Shown here one piece after another: positions 17,101 through 26,400 of a stretch of DNA of 64,000 nucleotides. Position numbers and translations under genes: made by a program. The DNA lies in assembly GCA_028279705.1 (NCBI GenBank), contig JANQNF010000016.1, positions 64,001-128,000 of the forward strand, in the 5' to 3' direction. Position 1 is the stretch's first letter. Each line of letters opens with the position of its first letter. The DNA comes from an archaeon. GTDB taxonomy: Archaea; Aenigmatarchaeota; Aenigmatarchaeia; QMZP01; JAFGSV01. The notes beneath the pieces were generated by a model that saw only the letters and a program-made list of their open reading frames with translations, did no database searches and was not told where the DNA came from.

Positions 17101-19000
17101 TCAGATTGGTGACGCTGTTGGCGGTGCGATTCTACGCAACCCAGAGATTGAGCTTGCTGAAAGACAGAAGCAGCTACAAGAAGAGATTGTTGCTGAACAG
17201 AAGCGTCTTATTGAGATTGCTGCTGTGCAGTTGCGCGTTCAGACTGCGCAGCTTAACGCTACTCAGGGACTAGTAAACTCACTAACAGTTAAGGCTGTTG
17301 CCGGTGACGTAACTGGTGGCGAGACTCTGGCAGAAGTACAGCGCAACGCAACTGCGACCGAAGCTGCAACTAGGGCGGCTGACTCGCTAATCAGAAAGGA
17401 AGAAGAGAGAGCAAGAGTTCTAGCAGAAGAAACAGCAGAAGCAGGCCGTGCGGCTGTTTCTAACAAGAGATTCGTAGATAGCTTCCGCGGAGTTGAACTC
17501 AGTGCTGGCGATGCAGGAATCACAGTAGAAGAATTTAGAAGTCAACTAGTAGAACTGCGCGATGCTCTAATTACAGCAGAAGATGCGGTAATCGAAGCGC
17601 GTGACGGCGTGACTGAAGCATTCAACGGCGTTGCTGATGCACTACGTGCATCTACCGTTGCTCAGTCTCAGTACATCCTAGGTCTACGTGCCGCTGAAGC
17701 TGAGAACATCAGAGCAGTTGGTGGATTCCAGACATTCACAGACGAGCTTAACTTCCTAGCAGATGCTTTCCAGACTCAGATTAGAACTCTTGAGCAGGTA
17801 GGCGCTGCTGAGACGGAAGTGGCGCGTCTGCGTGCAGATTTGGCACAACAGCAGCTTAACATTTTCCAGCAGCAGATTCAGAGAGTTGAAGCTAACGCTG
17901 AGCGCCTGCTAACTTCTGCAAGCGGACGAGACTTCTTCGAAGCTTCGCGCGCTGGTGAAATTGTCGGCCAGCTTGTACGCAGCATCGGTATTGACCCAAG
18001 CCGCGGAGCTACTGCCACACAGCAGAGTCAGCTAGCTGATGCGGTCCTATCATTGCCACTTGAGCTACGCCAGTCTCTAGCAGACTCGTTCCGCTTGGCT
18101 CCACCGGGCACCACATTTGCCGGATTCTCACCAGAAGAACTAAGACAGCTTGTTCTTTCTTCTGTAGGTGGCCAAGGTCCTGCAACACCAGACCTGTTGA
18201 CCCTACAGCAGAGAGCTGCCGAACAGCGTAACATTATTGCTGAGAATCAGATTCAGCAGCTTGAACAGACTAGAATCGGTGTAAACACCGCTCTAGATAG
18301 GCTGCGTGTTGCTCAGGAAGAGTTGCTAGCTGCGGAAGCACAGAGAGATTTGGCTCAGTTACAGCTTGATGCCCTACAGCTTGAGCTACCACGCCAGACT
18401 AGCTTGCTACAGGAAGTGGCAGACCAGCTAAGAAGTGGTGTGGCAACACTGGAATCATTCAACAGTTTTGTAAGAACACCGGTTGGAACTGCGAGCCAGT
18501 TGCTCAACGCGGCGGGTGGTACTTTGACACCAGCAGAAGTTGGTGGGCTAGTACGCGCTGCTTCTCGTGAGAAGCGTGCTATGCCTTCTGGCGCACAGTT
18601 GGGCGTATTTAATACTTCCGAAACAGTGCTAACAAACCGTCAGGCTAGAATGCTCAGGAAGACAAGCAGGATTCCAAACGCAGTTGACGGATTCGGAAAT
18701 GTAAGCACAGACAACCAAGCAATTATTGCCGGTCTAAATGCAATCAGCAATAAGCTTGATAGAGTTGTTCGTGACGATGGAACACGTACTGTGAACCTAC
18801 AGCTAGATAGCGCACGTCGTATCCGCGTAGATGGTGCTGCTGGCCTAGACACAGCACTACAGGATATCTTCTCAGAGAGAAGTGCTGAGATGTTCTCAAG
18901 AGAAGAGGGTGATGCTATTAGAAGTTTCATCCTAGGATTGGTACAGAGACTCAGAGTGAATGGCTTGAACCTACCACCTGATGTAGAACGAGGTCTATAA
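11168..19000 (+). CDS. Tape measure protein (2610 residues)
   Basis: This is the largest gene in the window. Residues ~70-400 are a PhageMin-type tape measure domain, with F-V-A-F-D-A-E-L, the A-A-A-A-G-V-D-Y-A-E-A segment and the T-V-I-G-T-G-L-R-T-I-F-T-R-I-F motif. A long coiled coil rich in K, E and Q follows to ~860, then a Gly-rich hydrophobic segment at ~880-910. A mixed helical region follows, with extended Gln/Ala/Leu-rich coiled coil from ~1600 to 2350. The protein sets tail length and may enter the host envelope with the DNA. By the usual 0.15 nm per residue rule, the length predicts a tail near 390 nm. No muramidase or peptidase motif was seen. Confidence 0.95.
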   Translation: MVTERLELDVALRTQQLQRDAREVLRTARALDRAFAGISPRSVSLVERELRRSKTTVDRLAGSVRNADSNLTGLGRTAQLTARRFIVYNIIAGFFFRLAGAIREGVSAFVAFDAELNKARQILNPLNTDFEQFVSSIFELGEAFGVSIAEIQSAQETFIRQGKSQADTLELTRQALALAAAAGVDYAEATEAITAAVNQFTQEQLTAVEVADKFTAVSIRNAVTATDLDQAIRRAGAAAATVGVEFDNLVGFITAAQEATRRGGTVIGTGLRTIFTRIFRAPAIEALQELGIETRKATGEFRNADAIIADLAARFEDLNQTQRIAVASTIAGQRQIATLLAVLSNFESAQRAATDAQTSSGEAARLVRIRQESLEAQLQKVTNQFLRFGAAIGEAISDDVIAFLKTFADAFGFLGEAITGADGLGIGPLIGTLGKLGAILALQTVGVGKIGQSFRTAREEAKDARVAVQEFNAAQGRTQSRFSRARELFTGTDPQLLLKAREKQVVDQQAQVEAVIVQQKELQLQREREIVTQKDATARLTAEEKALNDINNSILKDVQAIRKAEVEIIRERNKLDQQGTRIKRSEDNLKVLEAERKEIEKAVAAAQGRLAEVVGTRGAGRGTAGGRGIQLERDRINLAKELLRNQEKIERIDSRIARSREAASAGRQREVLTETQLARATQARERLRGQNARVLRDLRADASNEEIKAARAVGSAELKQLRNTQAVAREKKKLTDLDKGRENIANNVAAAESRVAQITAQIATKEQDIAFIKSEIVRLEQLRSSSAANNEQLAVRELALTKQLAGEEKKLLDLENKRVAAQEQASGRLIRGGALRRGIGAFGISAIFQVATESLEIFGDEADKQTQRVKGFVQDIGGALSTAFLLGGPLGIVLGGVQAIFAVVKLIRGQAFEWKDATEAIEDLQSKINNSLRASKGLFESILSLSQKVQLEGLSSANFAELTTRLNELKDTFEGLTDAQLASFRDRLTRAVERNDIEEFARLRKEIERLNIIEGIKLGGDFFDRESFERGLASVIDTRNEIQDLERLIESARRTAADPGLGDQLLNGLLGTPGERVKILEGDLRGLRAELEKNVAALQGQGPALVQLFTQVIDPVRTLRQNLQEGLLENFIEEAGVLGIAAERFLEVKASATIAATAIEELDNRSKTQVDTTRALVERLRQEEDGIRGVINALAENELTQNKLTQSVVEFTDNIPEDQLRALSRQFATITQQQPDAVFRDLNNVINEGNGNIRVLRDETGALFIAVDGLNGVIPQGTQAFEDLFAIIERGATFTDLAITGFNKLGVDIISNARITEILARSYEALTSRLNRTTEALSETRRSLSSVAAANATIAQSFPTRALQSNRDILADLAITALDVDESILASIDTFNALEKVAQDNAITFGTRLQEALTQGGKAADLINIQLDVARESLERFRDTGERTAEVFRTANFGGGEGFESVRTGAVRLVEELIAVQELGAAVLGLDALKQKLLRDTGEVLAEDVDLIIQFREVLSRGFNIGPTEFAGEDLIDSRALGQQIADLLNSLGANIIRDSESPFAAAGQRLATALIESTNREISTGGDAIAKRFDTILTELAIVVAERLQEPIQNLREALAAVRQESDESLGFVVESVGKGLDSLGSIIQRGVVPPEQTLSEFLVGDFNVAIVAAEELVSRATDEVDKFNARLEPQIELRDEIRKLSELDADQAALLKSLEEEINAEREKGAELESKKREALANQNALLSRFNQVLQAGLQRLGQNFQEVIRTQAAVATAETKLFQLRLGFIDEETSLFTERTAQLALEREQVAQIRRSIAGLADEVDVQAVGQQIEQLTAEAATAAFSDTAQAQAIENRIANLNNQLSLEKTISEARLGSLQKELELINKQSDAITSLGVNFVKASDEQQRELLQAARLTEQFFGGLRPQAFDSGQVTGSIQNFLRNANEQTRSLVIGQLERLKAAGGEIAPGVGAAEILRQIGDAVGGAILRNPEIELAERQKQLQEEIVAEQKRLIEIAAVQLRVQTAQLNATQGLVNSLTVKAVAGDVTGGETLAEVQRNATATEAATRAADSLIRKEEERARVLAEETAEAGRAAVSNKRFVDSFRGVELSAGDAGITVEEFRSQLVELRDALITAEDAVIEARDGVTEAFNGVADALRASTVAQSQYILGLRAAEAENIRAVGGFQTFTDELNFLADAFQTQIRTLEQVGAAETEVARLRADLAQQQLNIFQQQIQRVEANAERLLTSASGRDFFEASRAGEIVGQLVRSIGIDPSRGATATQQSQLADAVLSLPLELRQSLADSFRLAPPGTTFAGFSPEELRQLVLSSVGGQGPATPDLLTLQQRAAEQRNIIAENQIQQLEQTRIGVNTALDRLRVAQEELLAAEAQRDLAQLQLDALQLELPRQTSLLQEVADQLRSGVATLESFNSFVRTPVGTASQLLNAAGGTLTPAEVGGLVRAASREKRAMPSGAQLGVFNTSETVLTNRQARMLRKTSRIPNAVDGFGNVSTDNQAIIAGLNAISNKLDRVVRDDGTRTVNLQLDSARRIRVDGAAGLDTALQDIFSERSAEMFSREEGDAIRSFILGLVQRLRVNGLNLPPDVERGL

Positions 19001-20400
19001 TGACAGCTCACGTTGATGAATCAAAGGTAGCAATTTTCTATGGTGACCATAGACTTAATCCAGCTCCCTTAATTACATATGCACAGCAATCACTCACCAA
19101 TGATGCTGGTGAGCGTCTGGCTGATGAAGTTACTATTACATTAAATGGTAGTCTTCTAAATCTAGATAACCTAACATCTGGCGATGCTTCGCAGATGATT
19201 ACTAGGAGAGATGAACTTATCGCTGCTATGAGTGGCGATAGGAGAGAATTCAGAGTTGTTCACGGAATCAATGGTTCAGCTCCTTCTGGAACTTCCATTA
19301 TTTCTAATGTGTTCCCGAAAGTTGCAGACTTATCATTTGATGAAGGCATCTGGACCAATCAGATTAATTATAGTATCACGCTGGTATATGAGACTAACTT
19401 CGCCAGTGGTCAGGTGCCAGTTGCCGACTTTTCTGATGATTGGTCGTTTGAAGAAGATGCTGACAAGAGAGTAATTCGTATTACTCACAGCGTACAAGCT
19501 AATGGTATTGATACTTCTGTATCAGGCTCATCAAGTACGGCATTAGATAATGCTAAGACTTGGGTATTAGCTAGGGCGGGCGTAGATACGGTTCCCGCTG
19601 GCTTCCCAGCATTTGCTGATAGTGGAACGCTAGGCGACCTGAAGTTTGAGAAATATAGGACTGAAAGTGCCAGCGTAACGGATGGCAGCTATAACATTCA
19701 AGAAGAAATTGTTATGGCTTCTGGCAACTATGCAAATAGCTTTACAAGTCAGTTCCAAACAAACGAAGAGGGTATTACTACAGTAACAATTAATGGTAGC
19801 ATTGAAGGTATGGGTCGATTCGAGACTGCCATCAATGCTGCGATGAGTGGTTGGAACGATAACGTTCAGCCAGCGTTGTCTGGTCAGGCATATGATATAT
19901 ACTTGGCTCTTGGTGGTTCAGGCAGTTTGAATGTCGGACGACAGCAAGCTTTCTCTGTATCCCGCGATGGATTTAATGGTACAGTAGGATACTCAGTAAG
20001 CTACAACGACGACCCGGCAGAAGACCTGCCGAGCGGTATTTCAGACATTCAAATTACAAAGCAAGTACAGTTCCCAGTAGAGAAGGCCGTCCCGTTTGAG
20101 ATTCCGGGACGTGCTCAGGGTAGCATCCTACATAAGATTGGTACACCCACTGACGGACAGATTACAATTAACGGAACAGTACAAGGAGAAGCACAAACCC
20201 AGCTAACGTATGTAAAGCAGATTGCCGAAGACGAAGTAAACGCACTACGTCCGAATGTGGCATCGTTTAACGAACTATGGCTTCAGACTAAGAATGGAAC
20301 TGAAAATGATAAGCAAAAGAGCTTTTCATTCAATCTAGTTTGGGGTTACACTGATAACCTAGCTGGTGTTCAGAGCGCAAGTGGTGAGGTAACATTCTAA
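19000..20400 (+). CDS. Distal tail protein candidate, Ser-Gly rich
   Basis: The 466-residue protein follows the tape measure in a TAATG overlap, the usual site of the distal tail protein. It is mostly beta strand, with repeated V-T-I-N-G-S-I-E-G and I-T-I-N-G-T-V-Q-G segments that suggest two similar beta-sandwich domains. It begins with an F-Y-G-D-H-R-L-N-P module. Ser-Gly occurs about 12 times. A symmetric ring at the tail tip that carries the receptor-binding proteins is the likely role, inferred from order. No family signature is certain. Confidence 0.5.
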   Translation: MTAHVDESKVAIFYGDHRLNPAPLITYAQQSLTNDAGERLADEVTITLNGSLLNLDNLTSGDASQMITRRDELIAAMSGDRREFRVVHGINGSAPSGTSIISNVFPKVADLSFDEGIWTNQINYSITLVYETNFASGQVPVADFSDDWSFEEDADKRVIRITHSVQANGIDTSVSGSSSTALDNAKTWVLARAGVDTVPAGFPAFADSGTLGDLKFEKYRTESASVTDGSYNIQEEIVMASGNYANSFTSQFQTNEEGITTVTINGSIEGMGRFETAINAAMSGWNDNVQPALSGQAYDIYLALGGSGSLNVGRQQAFSVSRDGFNGTVGYSVSYNDDPAEDLPSGISDIQITKQVQFPVEKAVPFEIPGRAQGSILHKIGTPTDGQITINGTVQGEAQTQLTYVKQIAEDEVNALRPNVASFNELWLQTKNGTENDKQKSFSFNLVWGYTDNLAGVQSASGEVTF

Positions 20401-20939
20401 TGGCAGCTCCAACAATCGTATTCAGACAGTTTGCTGTATCTGGCGTTGACCCGTCTGGGTTTAGGGCACAAGATACGCACCCGTCTTTTATTAAGCAACT
20501 GGGTGTTGGAGCCGACGAGCAACTAGACTTTGGCTCTAACGACATTAGTATCTCTGGTGTTAATTCACCAACAAGAGTAGCATCTGCACATATGGAGGCT
20601 AGTGGCGATTTAACCACTCAGCTTTTCAATATGAAATTCTGGCTACCAAGTGTTACTTCTTTTGAAGGCACTGTTAGATTCAATATGCTAACTTCGTCTG
20701 GTTGGTTGCAAAACGAAGTTGTACAAAATAACTCTGTTCAGCAAGTTCCAGTTACTCTACCTACATCTGGTAATATCTTAAGACAAGATGCTAGTGGTAT
20801 TATTACAGGTAGCGGAGATGCAGAAGTTACGGAGTGGATTTATCTGAGTGTATTTACGGGAACTGATGAATCACCCGGAATTAAAGGTGGCGCTGGGCAG
20901 AATACTTTTAGATACAGGCTTACTGCGGATTACTATTAA
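20400..20939 (+). CDS. Tail protein, Ser-Gly rich, unknown
   Basis: The 179-residue beta-rich protein begins in a TAATG overlap and ends in another. It has about eight Ser-Gly dipeptides. Its core (S-T-R-V-A-S-A-H-M-E-A-S-G-like strands, then W-L-P-S-V-T-S-F-E-G) and its closing S-E-W-I-Y-L-S-V-F-T-G-type strand match the C-terminal domain of the next gene, which has I-K-V-W-L and S-Q-Y-I-Y-L-A-L-H-T at equivalent places. The two probably share a domain by duplication. The function is unknown. A minor tail or tip component is inferred from context. Confidence 0.5.
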   Translation: MAAPTIVFRQFAVSGVDPSGFRAQDTHPSFIKQLGVGADEQLDFGSNDISISGVNSPTRVASAHMEASGDLTTQLFNMKFWLPSVTSFEGTVRFNMLTSSGWLQNEVVQNNSVQQVPVTLPTSGNILRQDASGIITGSGDAEVTEWIYLSVFTGTDESPGIKGGAGQNTFRYRLTADYY

Positions 20940-22330
20940 TGCCCGAAAACGTAATTGTAACTGACAACAACCTCGTCGCACTATACAGGTTTAAGACTTG
21001 GGTAGAAGACGAAGCGTTGGTCAATATTTCAGAATCACCTACCTACACTGGTTTGAATACCATGCAGGTAAGTGGTACGTCTGTACGTGATGGCGACGTC
21101 CCGGCAAACGCTCCTAGCGGCAGCGGTGTTAAGTTTGATAGCTCTGCTGACTCTTTCCACATTAGCATGACAAGTGGCAATGCTAGTGGATTAGAAGTTG
21201 CATCTGGAATGAGATTCTCTTTCGGCTTCTTTGGTAGACCGGGACAGATGCACAATGGCGATAGAAGCTGGTTTACAAAACACCACTCTAACACGAGTGG
21301 TTCTTTTTATAGACTACAATCTGCTTCTGGCGGTGACAACATCTTGAATTGGGAGTTAACATTAGGTAGAAGCAATGGTGGCTCTAATTTACTGATTGCA
21401 AGTCCTTTTACTATTAACACTGGCGTTTACGAAAGTGTTGTTGCAGTCGTAGACACTGTAGCTGACACAGCTATTCTTTATGTAAGCGGTGTACCTGCTG
21501 CTAGTTCTACTTCGGTTCAGTATTCTCCGGGACCTTCTGGCTGGGGCCAGTCTCCTGTTAGATTAGGTAACCATCGTTCTTTCAGCAGTCAAGGTAACAC
21601 TAACGCTGTCGGCTTTGAAAGCGGCCTTATGGCTGAAGCTTTCTTTATGGATAGGGCTCTAACAGAAGATGAAGTTCAGGGGTATCATGCCAGTGGTTTT
21701 AGAGCTGGACAAGGCGCTTTTGTTCCAAGCGACGATAGTAACACAAACGATTCACAGAAAGATAATATTGGAACCATCTCAACTGATGCTCCTACACTAA
21801 GAATAACAGCTTGGAATGCAACCGACGCTGCCAACCCTTCTGGTATGAGACATACCGAATCTGGCTCACACCCAGCGTTTGTTAAGGTTATCGGAACTGG
21901 TTCTGGAATCACATTCAATAGAGCAATATTCAATGGAGTTTCTGACCCGCTGGCACTTACCGTCAGAAACGTGACACCAAGTAAAGTAGTCAGCGGCATT
22001 AAAGTATGGTTACAGAACGAAGCCGCTTTTGCTGGCGTAGATGGCTATGAAGTATCTGCTCGAATTAAAAGTGAGTGGGACCCGAATCTAGAGATGGGTA
22101 GTGGTGGTGGCTTCTTGGCGAGGAATTTTGCAGCAGCGTCTTCTGTGTTGCGCTCAGACCTTGGGCTTACTATAAATGGTGTAGTGGCACAAAGCAATGC
22201 TACTTCTGGAGAGCCAGACGTTTCTCAATATATCTACTTGGCTCTACACACAGACGGCAACTTTATTCCGGGCACATATGGCCCTAGCGGTTTTAACATC
22301 AGAATAACTTCGGATTTTGTAGATGCATAG
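20939..22330 (+). CDS. LamG-domain tail tip protein
   Basis: Of 463 residues, ~1-255 form a LamG-like jelly roll (R-F-S-F-G-F-F-G-R-P, a Y-E-S-V-V-A-V-V-D strand, W-G-Q-S-P-V-R-L-G-N-H) ending E-D-E-V-Q-G-Y-H-A-S-G-F. Residues ~275-463 are a second domain that resembles the preceding 179-residue protein. Ser-Gly occurs 19 times, about one per 24 residues. It is distinct from the upstream tandem LamG family and lies among distal tail genes, so binding to host surface sugars is a reasonable inference. It overlaps the next gene by 8 bases. Confidence 0.65.
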   Translation: MPENVIVTDNNLVALYRFKTWVEDEALVNISESPTYTGLNTMQVSGTSVRDGDVPANAPSGSGVKFDSSADSFHISMTSGNASGLEVASGMRFSFGFFGRPGQMHNGDRSWFTKHHSNTSGSFYRLQSASGGDNILNWELTLGRSNGGSNLLIASPFTINTGVYESVVAVVDTVADTAILYVSGVPAASSTSVQYSPGPSGWGQSPVRLGNHRSFSSQGNTNAVGFESGLMAEAFFMDRALTEDEVQGYHASGFRAGQGAFVPSDDSNTNDSQKDNIGTISTDAPTLRITAWNATDAANPSGMRHTESGSHPAFVKVIGTGSGITFNRAIFNGVSDPLALTVRNVTPSKVVSGIKVWLQNEAAFAGVDGYEVSARIKSEWDPNLEMGSGGGFLARNFAAASSVLRSDLGLTINGVVAQSNATSGEPDVSQYIYLALHTDGNFIPGTYGPSGFNIRITSDFVDA

Positions 22331-22745
22331 AGTTCATGAATTCAGCTATTCTCCAATTCTAATTGGTGGCAAGAAGCGTTATCTTTTAGAATTACCTGTG
22401 GATGATAAGCCAGTCGTATTTAAAACCATGACTACCGATATGGGCGCTTGGTTCGGAGAAGTAGAGCTTATTATAACAAATCAAGACATAGTGGGGGACG
22501 AAGGGCCTATGGCAACCGTCATGACCGCCAAGGGGGCTCTCATGGGCCGCCTGATTGGCCCTGTGACGCGCAAAGGCCCAGCATGGGTCATGGAGCATCT
22601 AACAGTAGACGGCCGCATGGAGTACGTGGTGGCTTCTGAGCGCCTGCTTGAAGGTAATCAGAATTTTGTCAATTACGGCGTACCTCAAGGCAAGTATTTG
22701 AGAATTGATATATATACTGGTGAGCATAGGATTATAAATGCCTAA
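22323..22745 (+). CDS. Tail tip protein, unknown
   Basis: The 140-residue protein begins M-H-R-V-H-E-F and ends Y-T-G-E-H-R-I-I-N-A. It is beta-rich with an F-K-T-M-T-T-D-M-G-A-W-F-G strand pair and one Met/Gly-rich central hairpin. It is not SG-rich, unlike both neighbours, which suggests an inner or assembly role. It overlaps both neighbours by 8 bases, so all three are probably translated together. No family recognised. Confidence 0.5.
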   Translation: MHRVHEFSYSPILIGGKKRYLLELPVDDKPVVFKTMTTDMGAWFGEVELIITNQDIVGDEGPMATVMTAKGALMGRLIGPVTRKGPAWVMEHLTVDGRMEYVVASERLLEGNQNFVNYGVPQGKYLRIDIYTGEHRIINA

Positions 22746-23475
22746 TACAAGTGGATTATTCGGCGGAGTAGCCGGTATCGCAGACCTAGCTGCGCAGGGT
22801 GACGTTGAGGCGGCTGCCACAGTGTCCGGCGTTAGTGTAGCTAATTTTGATGCTGAGCTAATCACTCAAATCGAATTCTTCTCAGAGTTTGATGCTATGC
22901 TGTGTGTAGGCGTTCAGGCTACTCAGGTGGCTCCGTCTGCTATTATCCAGCTTCCACTTGCGGCAAACACCAGCGGCTTGCCGGACTTCAATGTGACGTT
23001 CTCTGGTATCGGTCAGGCTTCTGGCCAGAAGAGAATTGTAGATTATAAATGGTTCTTTAACGACATAGAAACTAGCGTGAGTGGCGGACAGGTCACAGAC
23101 CATACCTTTACTGAATCGGGTTCATTCTTGGTAACTTTCAGAGTTATGGATGAGGACGGGCTATTTGGATTCGATACAATCCGAATCAACACATTCAGTG
23201 GTATTGCTCTTGAACTGCCGGGTTTGGAAACATCTGGTACACCACAGGGCGGTGAAGCACCGCTTGTTGTGGACTTTACATCATCTGGTAGTGGCGTAGC
23301 CGGAACAACCATTCTAGGTTATAGCTGGAACTTTGGTAACGGAACTCTATCGCGCAGACAAAACCAGAACGATATTACATATCATGTACCGGGTCTGTAC
23401 ATTCCAGTATGTACTTTGGTTGACTCTAGAAATGTCAAGGTATCTGACAGTATTACTATCGGGGTAAATAACTAA
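22738..23475 (+). CDS. PKD-domain (Ig-like) tail protein
   Basis: The 245-residue protein has an N-terminal helical part (G-V-A-G-I-A-D-L-A-A-Q-G) and two PKD-like Ig folds. Residues ~75-155 carry Y-K-W-F-F-N-D and D-H-T-F-T-E-S-G-S-F-L-V-T-F-R-V-x-D-E-D-G. Residues ~160-245 carry Y-S-W-N-F-G-N-G and a P-G-L-Y-I-P strand. PKD domains are common add-ons to phage tail proteins and may help weak sugar or surface binding. About eleven Ser-Gly dipeptides are present. The stop overlaps the next start. Confidence 0.7.
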   Translation: MPNTSGLFGGVAGIADLAAQGDVEAAATVSGVSVANFDAELITQIEFFSEFDAMLCVGVQATQVAPSAIIQLPLAANTSGLPDFNVTFSGIGQASGQKRIVDYKWFFNDIETSVSGGQVTDHTFTESGSFLVTFRVMDEDGLFGFDTIRINTFSGIALELPGLETSGTPQGGEAPLVVDFTSSGSGVAGTTILGYSWNFGNGTLSRRQNQNDITYHVPGLYIPVCTLVDSRNVKVSDSITIGVNN

Positions 23476-26400
23476 TGAGCAACATAGTTGCAGCAAGCGG
23501 CCTTGAAGGCAATTTCATTCCTTTTAAGGCTCCATCAGGTCAGTGGGGTGTAGACCTAGACGCTAGTCTTGTTTCCATGAACGCTTCGTTCGGATTTAAT
23601 GAGACTGCACATAGGTTTAACCTCCAGTTCGTAACGGAAGATTTCAATGGTGGTTCGGGTAACTTGCCGCCAATTGATACGTATACCCGTTTCGAAATCA
23701 GACCTAATGCTTGTGACCAAGGATTCTTTCTTGCTGGTAAGATTATTCATGCTGATTACAGCAACAGTGCTAACGGCACCAGTGTAAGTATCGAAATAGA
23801 AGATAGGCGCAAGTGCATTCTAGATGAAGTTAAGATTACCACAGAAGACCTTGGAGAAGGTGTGCCATCTGGCCTAGTGTCTGTGGGCGCTTACTATCGC
23901 AATGCGATTGGCTTTAAGGATGCTGGTGGTTCTATCTCTGATGCTAGAGTGAAAGAGTATCGTAACATTCTAGAGCTTGGCGCTACATATGAGCAGATTT
24001 ACAATGCGTTGATTTGGGCTAGCGGTCAGAACCAGACTACGTTCGATACTTCACGCCTGCCCGAGCCTGCTGTAATCTCAGCTAACCTACTGGGTTCTAC
24101 AGAGCCTCTAAGGTGGAAGTTAACTTCTACCACTCTGTCTACAGTAATTAGCACAGTATGCAGCGACTCTTCTTACGATTGGTATTGGGGTATGCGTGAT
24201 GACAAGGTTAAGCTTGTCAACCGCAAAGTTGAGTTCATCGTAAATGAAGATGCCCTACCAATTCAGACTCTAAGCCCAGACAGTGTGGACTTCAAGTTCG
24301 GCGCTGACCGTGTTCAGGCTCCGGGCGAAGTAACCGTTCTAGGTGCTCATCAGGAAGGTTTCCTGAACTCACGACTACTATCACCTATTGACGGTATTGA
24401 TGAACCATCTGTAGACTTCACATTCACACCAGCTTGGAGTGAAATCAGCATCAGTTTCTATGATGCATTCGGCGTATACAGAACTTATAAGCCAACCGAC
24501 ACAGAGCTTAAGATGGCTCTTATGGGTATTGATTGGTGGTCTCACTATAAAAAGTTCCAAGTGACTGATTACGGTGATGCAGAAGACGAAGGCGTTGTTG
24601 CTGCGCAACATCCAACTTTCCAATCTCGCCTAGACCCAGCGATGCCTGTTTCAGATTTCTTCAATAACTCTGTAAGCGGTATTCGAGTAATTAACAGCAG
24701 GTATGGCGATGAGCACATCTGGACTCTAGAGTGGTTCTCTCGTGTGGCCAACCATGCAAACAACCACTTCGGTAAGACCTATAAGCTTGAAGGCTTCGCT
24801 TTTGACGAGACAGATGGTTTCTTCCAGCCTGTTGAAGCTGCGTGGTGTAACCTAGAGAATCAGAAAGACGGTCCTCTATTCGTAGAGAACTATTCTATTA
24901 ACCCGCTTTACCTAGCGGTAAGCCCATTCGTAACTCAGGACTTCAAGGTTCGCGCACACGCGGTTATGCCATCAAGCACTATTTATGGTGCTGATGGTCT
25001 CAATGCGCCTGCGGCGTTTACTGACTGGAACGAAGATGCTCACCCAAGCGGTGACCAGACCTATGAACACTATGTTCCTGTAACAGTTAAGAGGGTTGGT
25101 CAGAAGGTGATTAACCCAAGAGATGAACAAAACGCATTTGAAGATTATCCAGAAGGAACTATCATTGCGCAGTTTCCTATTCTAGTAGCTTCAGGTCGTA
25201 ATCCAAATGTCATTCTGGCCGACTTGGTAACGCTACATGAACTAGGCGTTCTAGCTGCATCTTCTGGCGTAGAAGATATCATTGACCCAACACAGCTTGT
25301 TGAGCCATATCAAAGTATCTCTGGTATTGCCATTCCAGTGCAGACACGTAAGAGATATGGTCAGACATATCCAGCACCGTGGGCTTCTGGTAGCGCCAGC
25401 GGCGTGCGCCACGAAATGGTGGTCGAAGATAGATTTGCTCCATGGAACTACTTCGCCAGCAATAACAATAGTTCTGTAGATATTATGAGTCAGAGAGTGT
25501 CTGGTTTTATTCAGGCAAGACTGATTGGCGTAGATGAATCTAGATTTGCCGAGCTAAATAAGATTGACTGGCCATTCGTTGGTTTCGACGAATATTCATC
25601 TCAGTCATTCATTAGTGGGGTTTACGGACGTCGTGACCACGGCGTAAGCGATATTTCTGTATCTTACACGCAGGGTGTACCGCGTACCACTTATGGTGTT
25701 AAGAGCTTCTTCACTGATTTTGTTAAGGATGCTCCGCTAGGTGAAAAGAACTTTGCCGACCTAAACAACATTATCCACCCGGTTGATTTCCAAGAGTTGA
25801 ACAATAACCCAATTCGACCTGACCCAGACTTCAGGAGCATTGGAGATGGTTCACCAAGACCTCTGGGAATTCCATCACAGAGTATTAGAAAGCAGACTTA
25901 TGCTGTAACTATCACTCAGGTTCTTAATCGTGGTAGCACCACGGAACCAGAGCGTTACTTCAGCATTACAAAAGATAGTGTTCCTAAGCCCGGTGGTGCA
26001 GTTGACCCACTGGATTCTAACGACCTTATTTGCCGTGACGGCTTCCTGAATGTAGGCGACCCAGCTCTATACATTGTAGAGTATAAGAGCAACGGACAGA
26101 GGCGTCGTTATTACACCAATGGAACAGACTTAACAGAAGGCGGCGCACTTGCACAGGTAACATCTGTTGGCGCTTCTACTGTAGATATTTCTTACCGTGG
26201 ATTCAGCCTAACAAGCGTTCCAACTATCGGTAAAGACCCATCAGAGATTGTGGTTAACGAGCAGGGTACTATTGTAACGGATGGTACCATGAAGCCGGAC
26301 AATGATGGTGGCCTCAATGGTCTCCGTCCTGATAGGGACGTGCCAGCGGGCGTATTCTTCCAGCCTTCGAGCGGTGCTGCTGTTGCAGGTAGCGGTGCTG

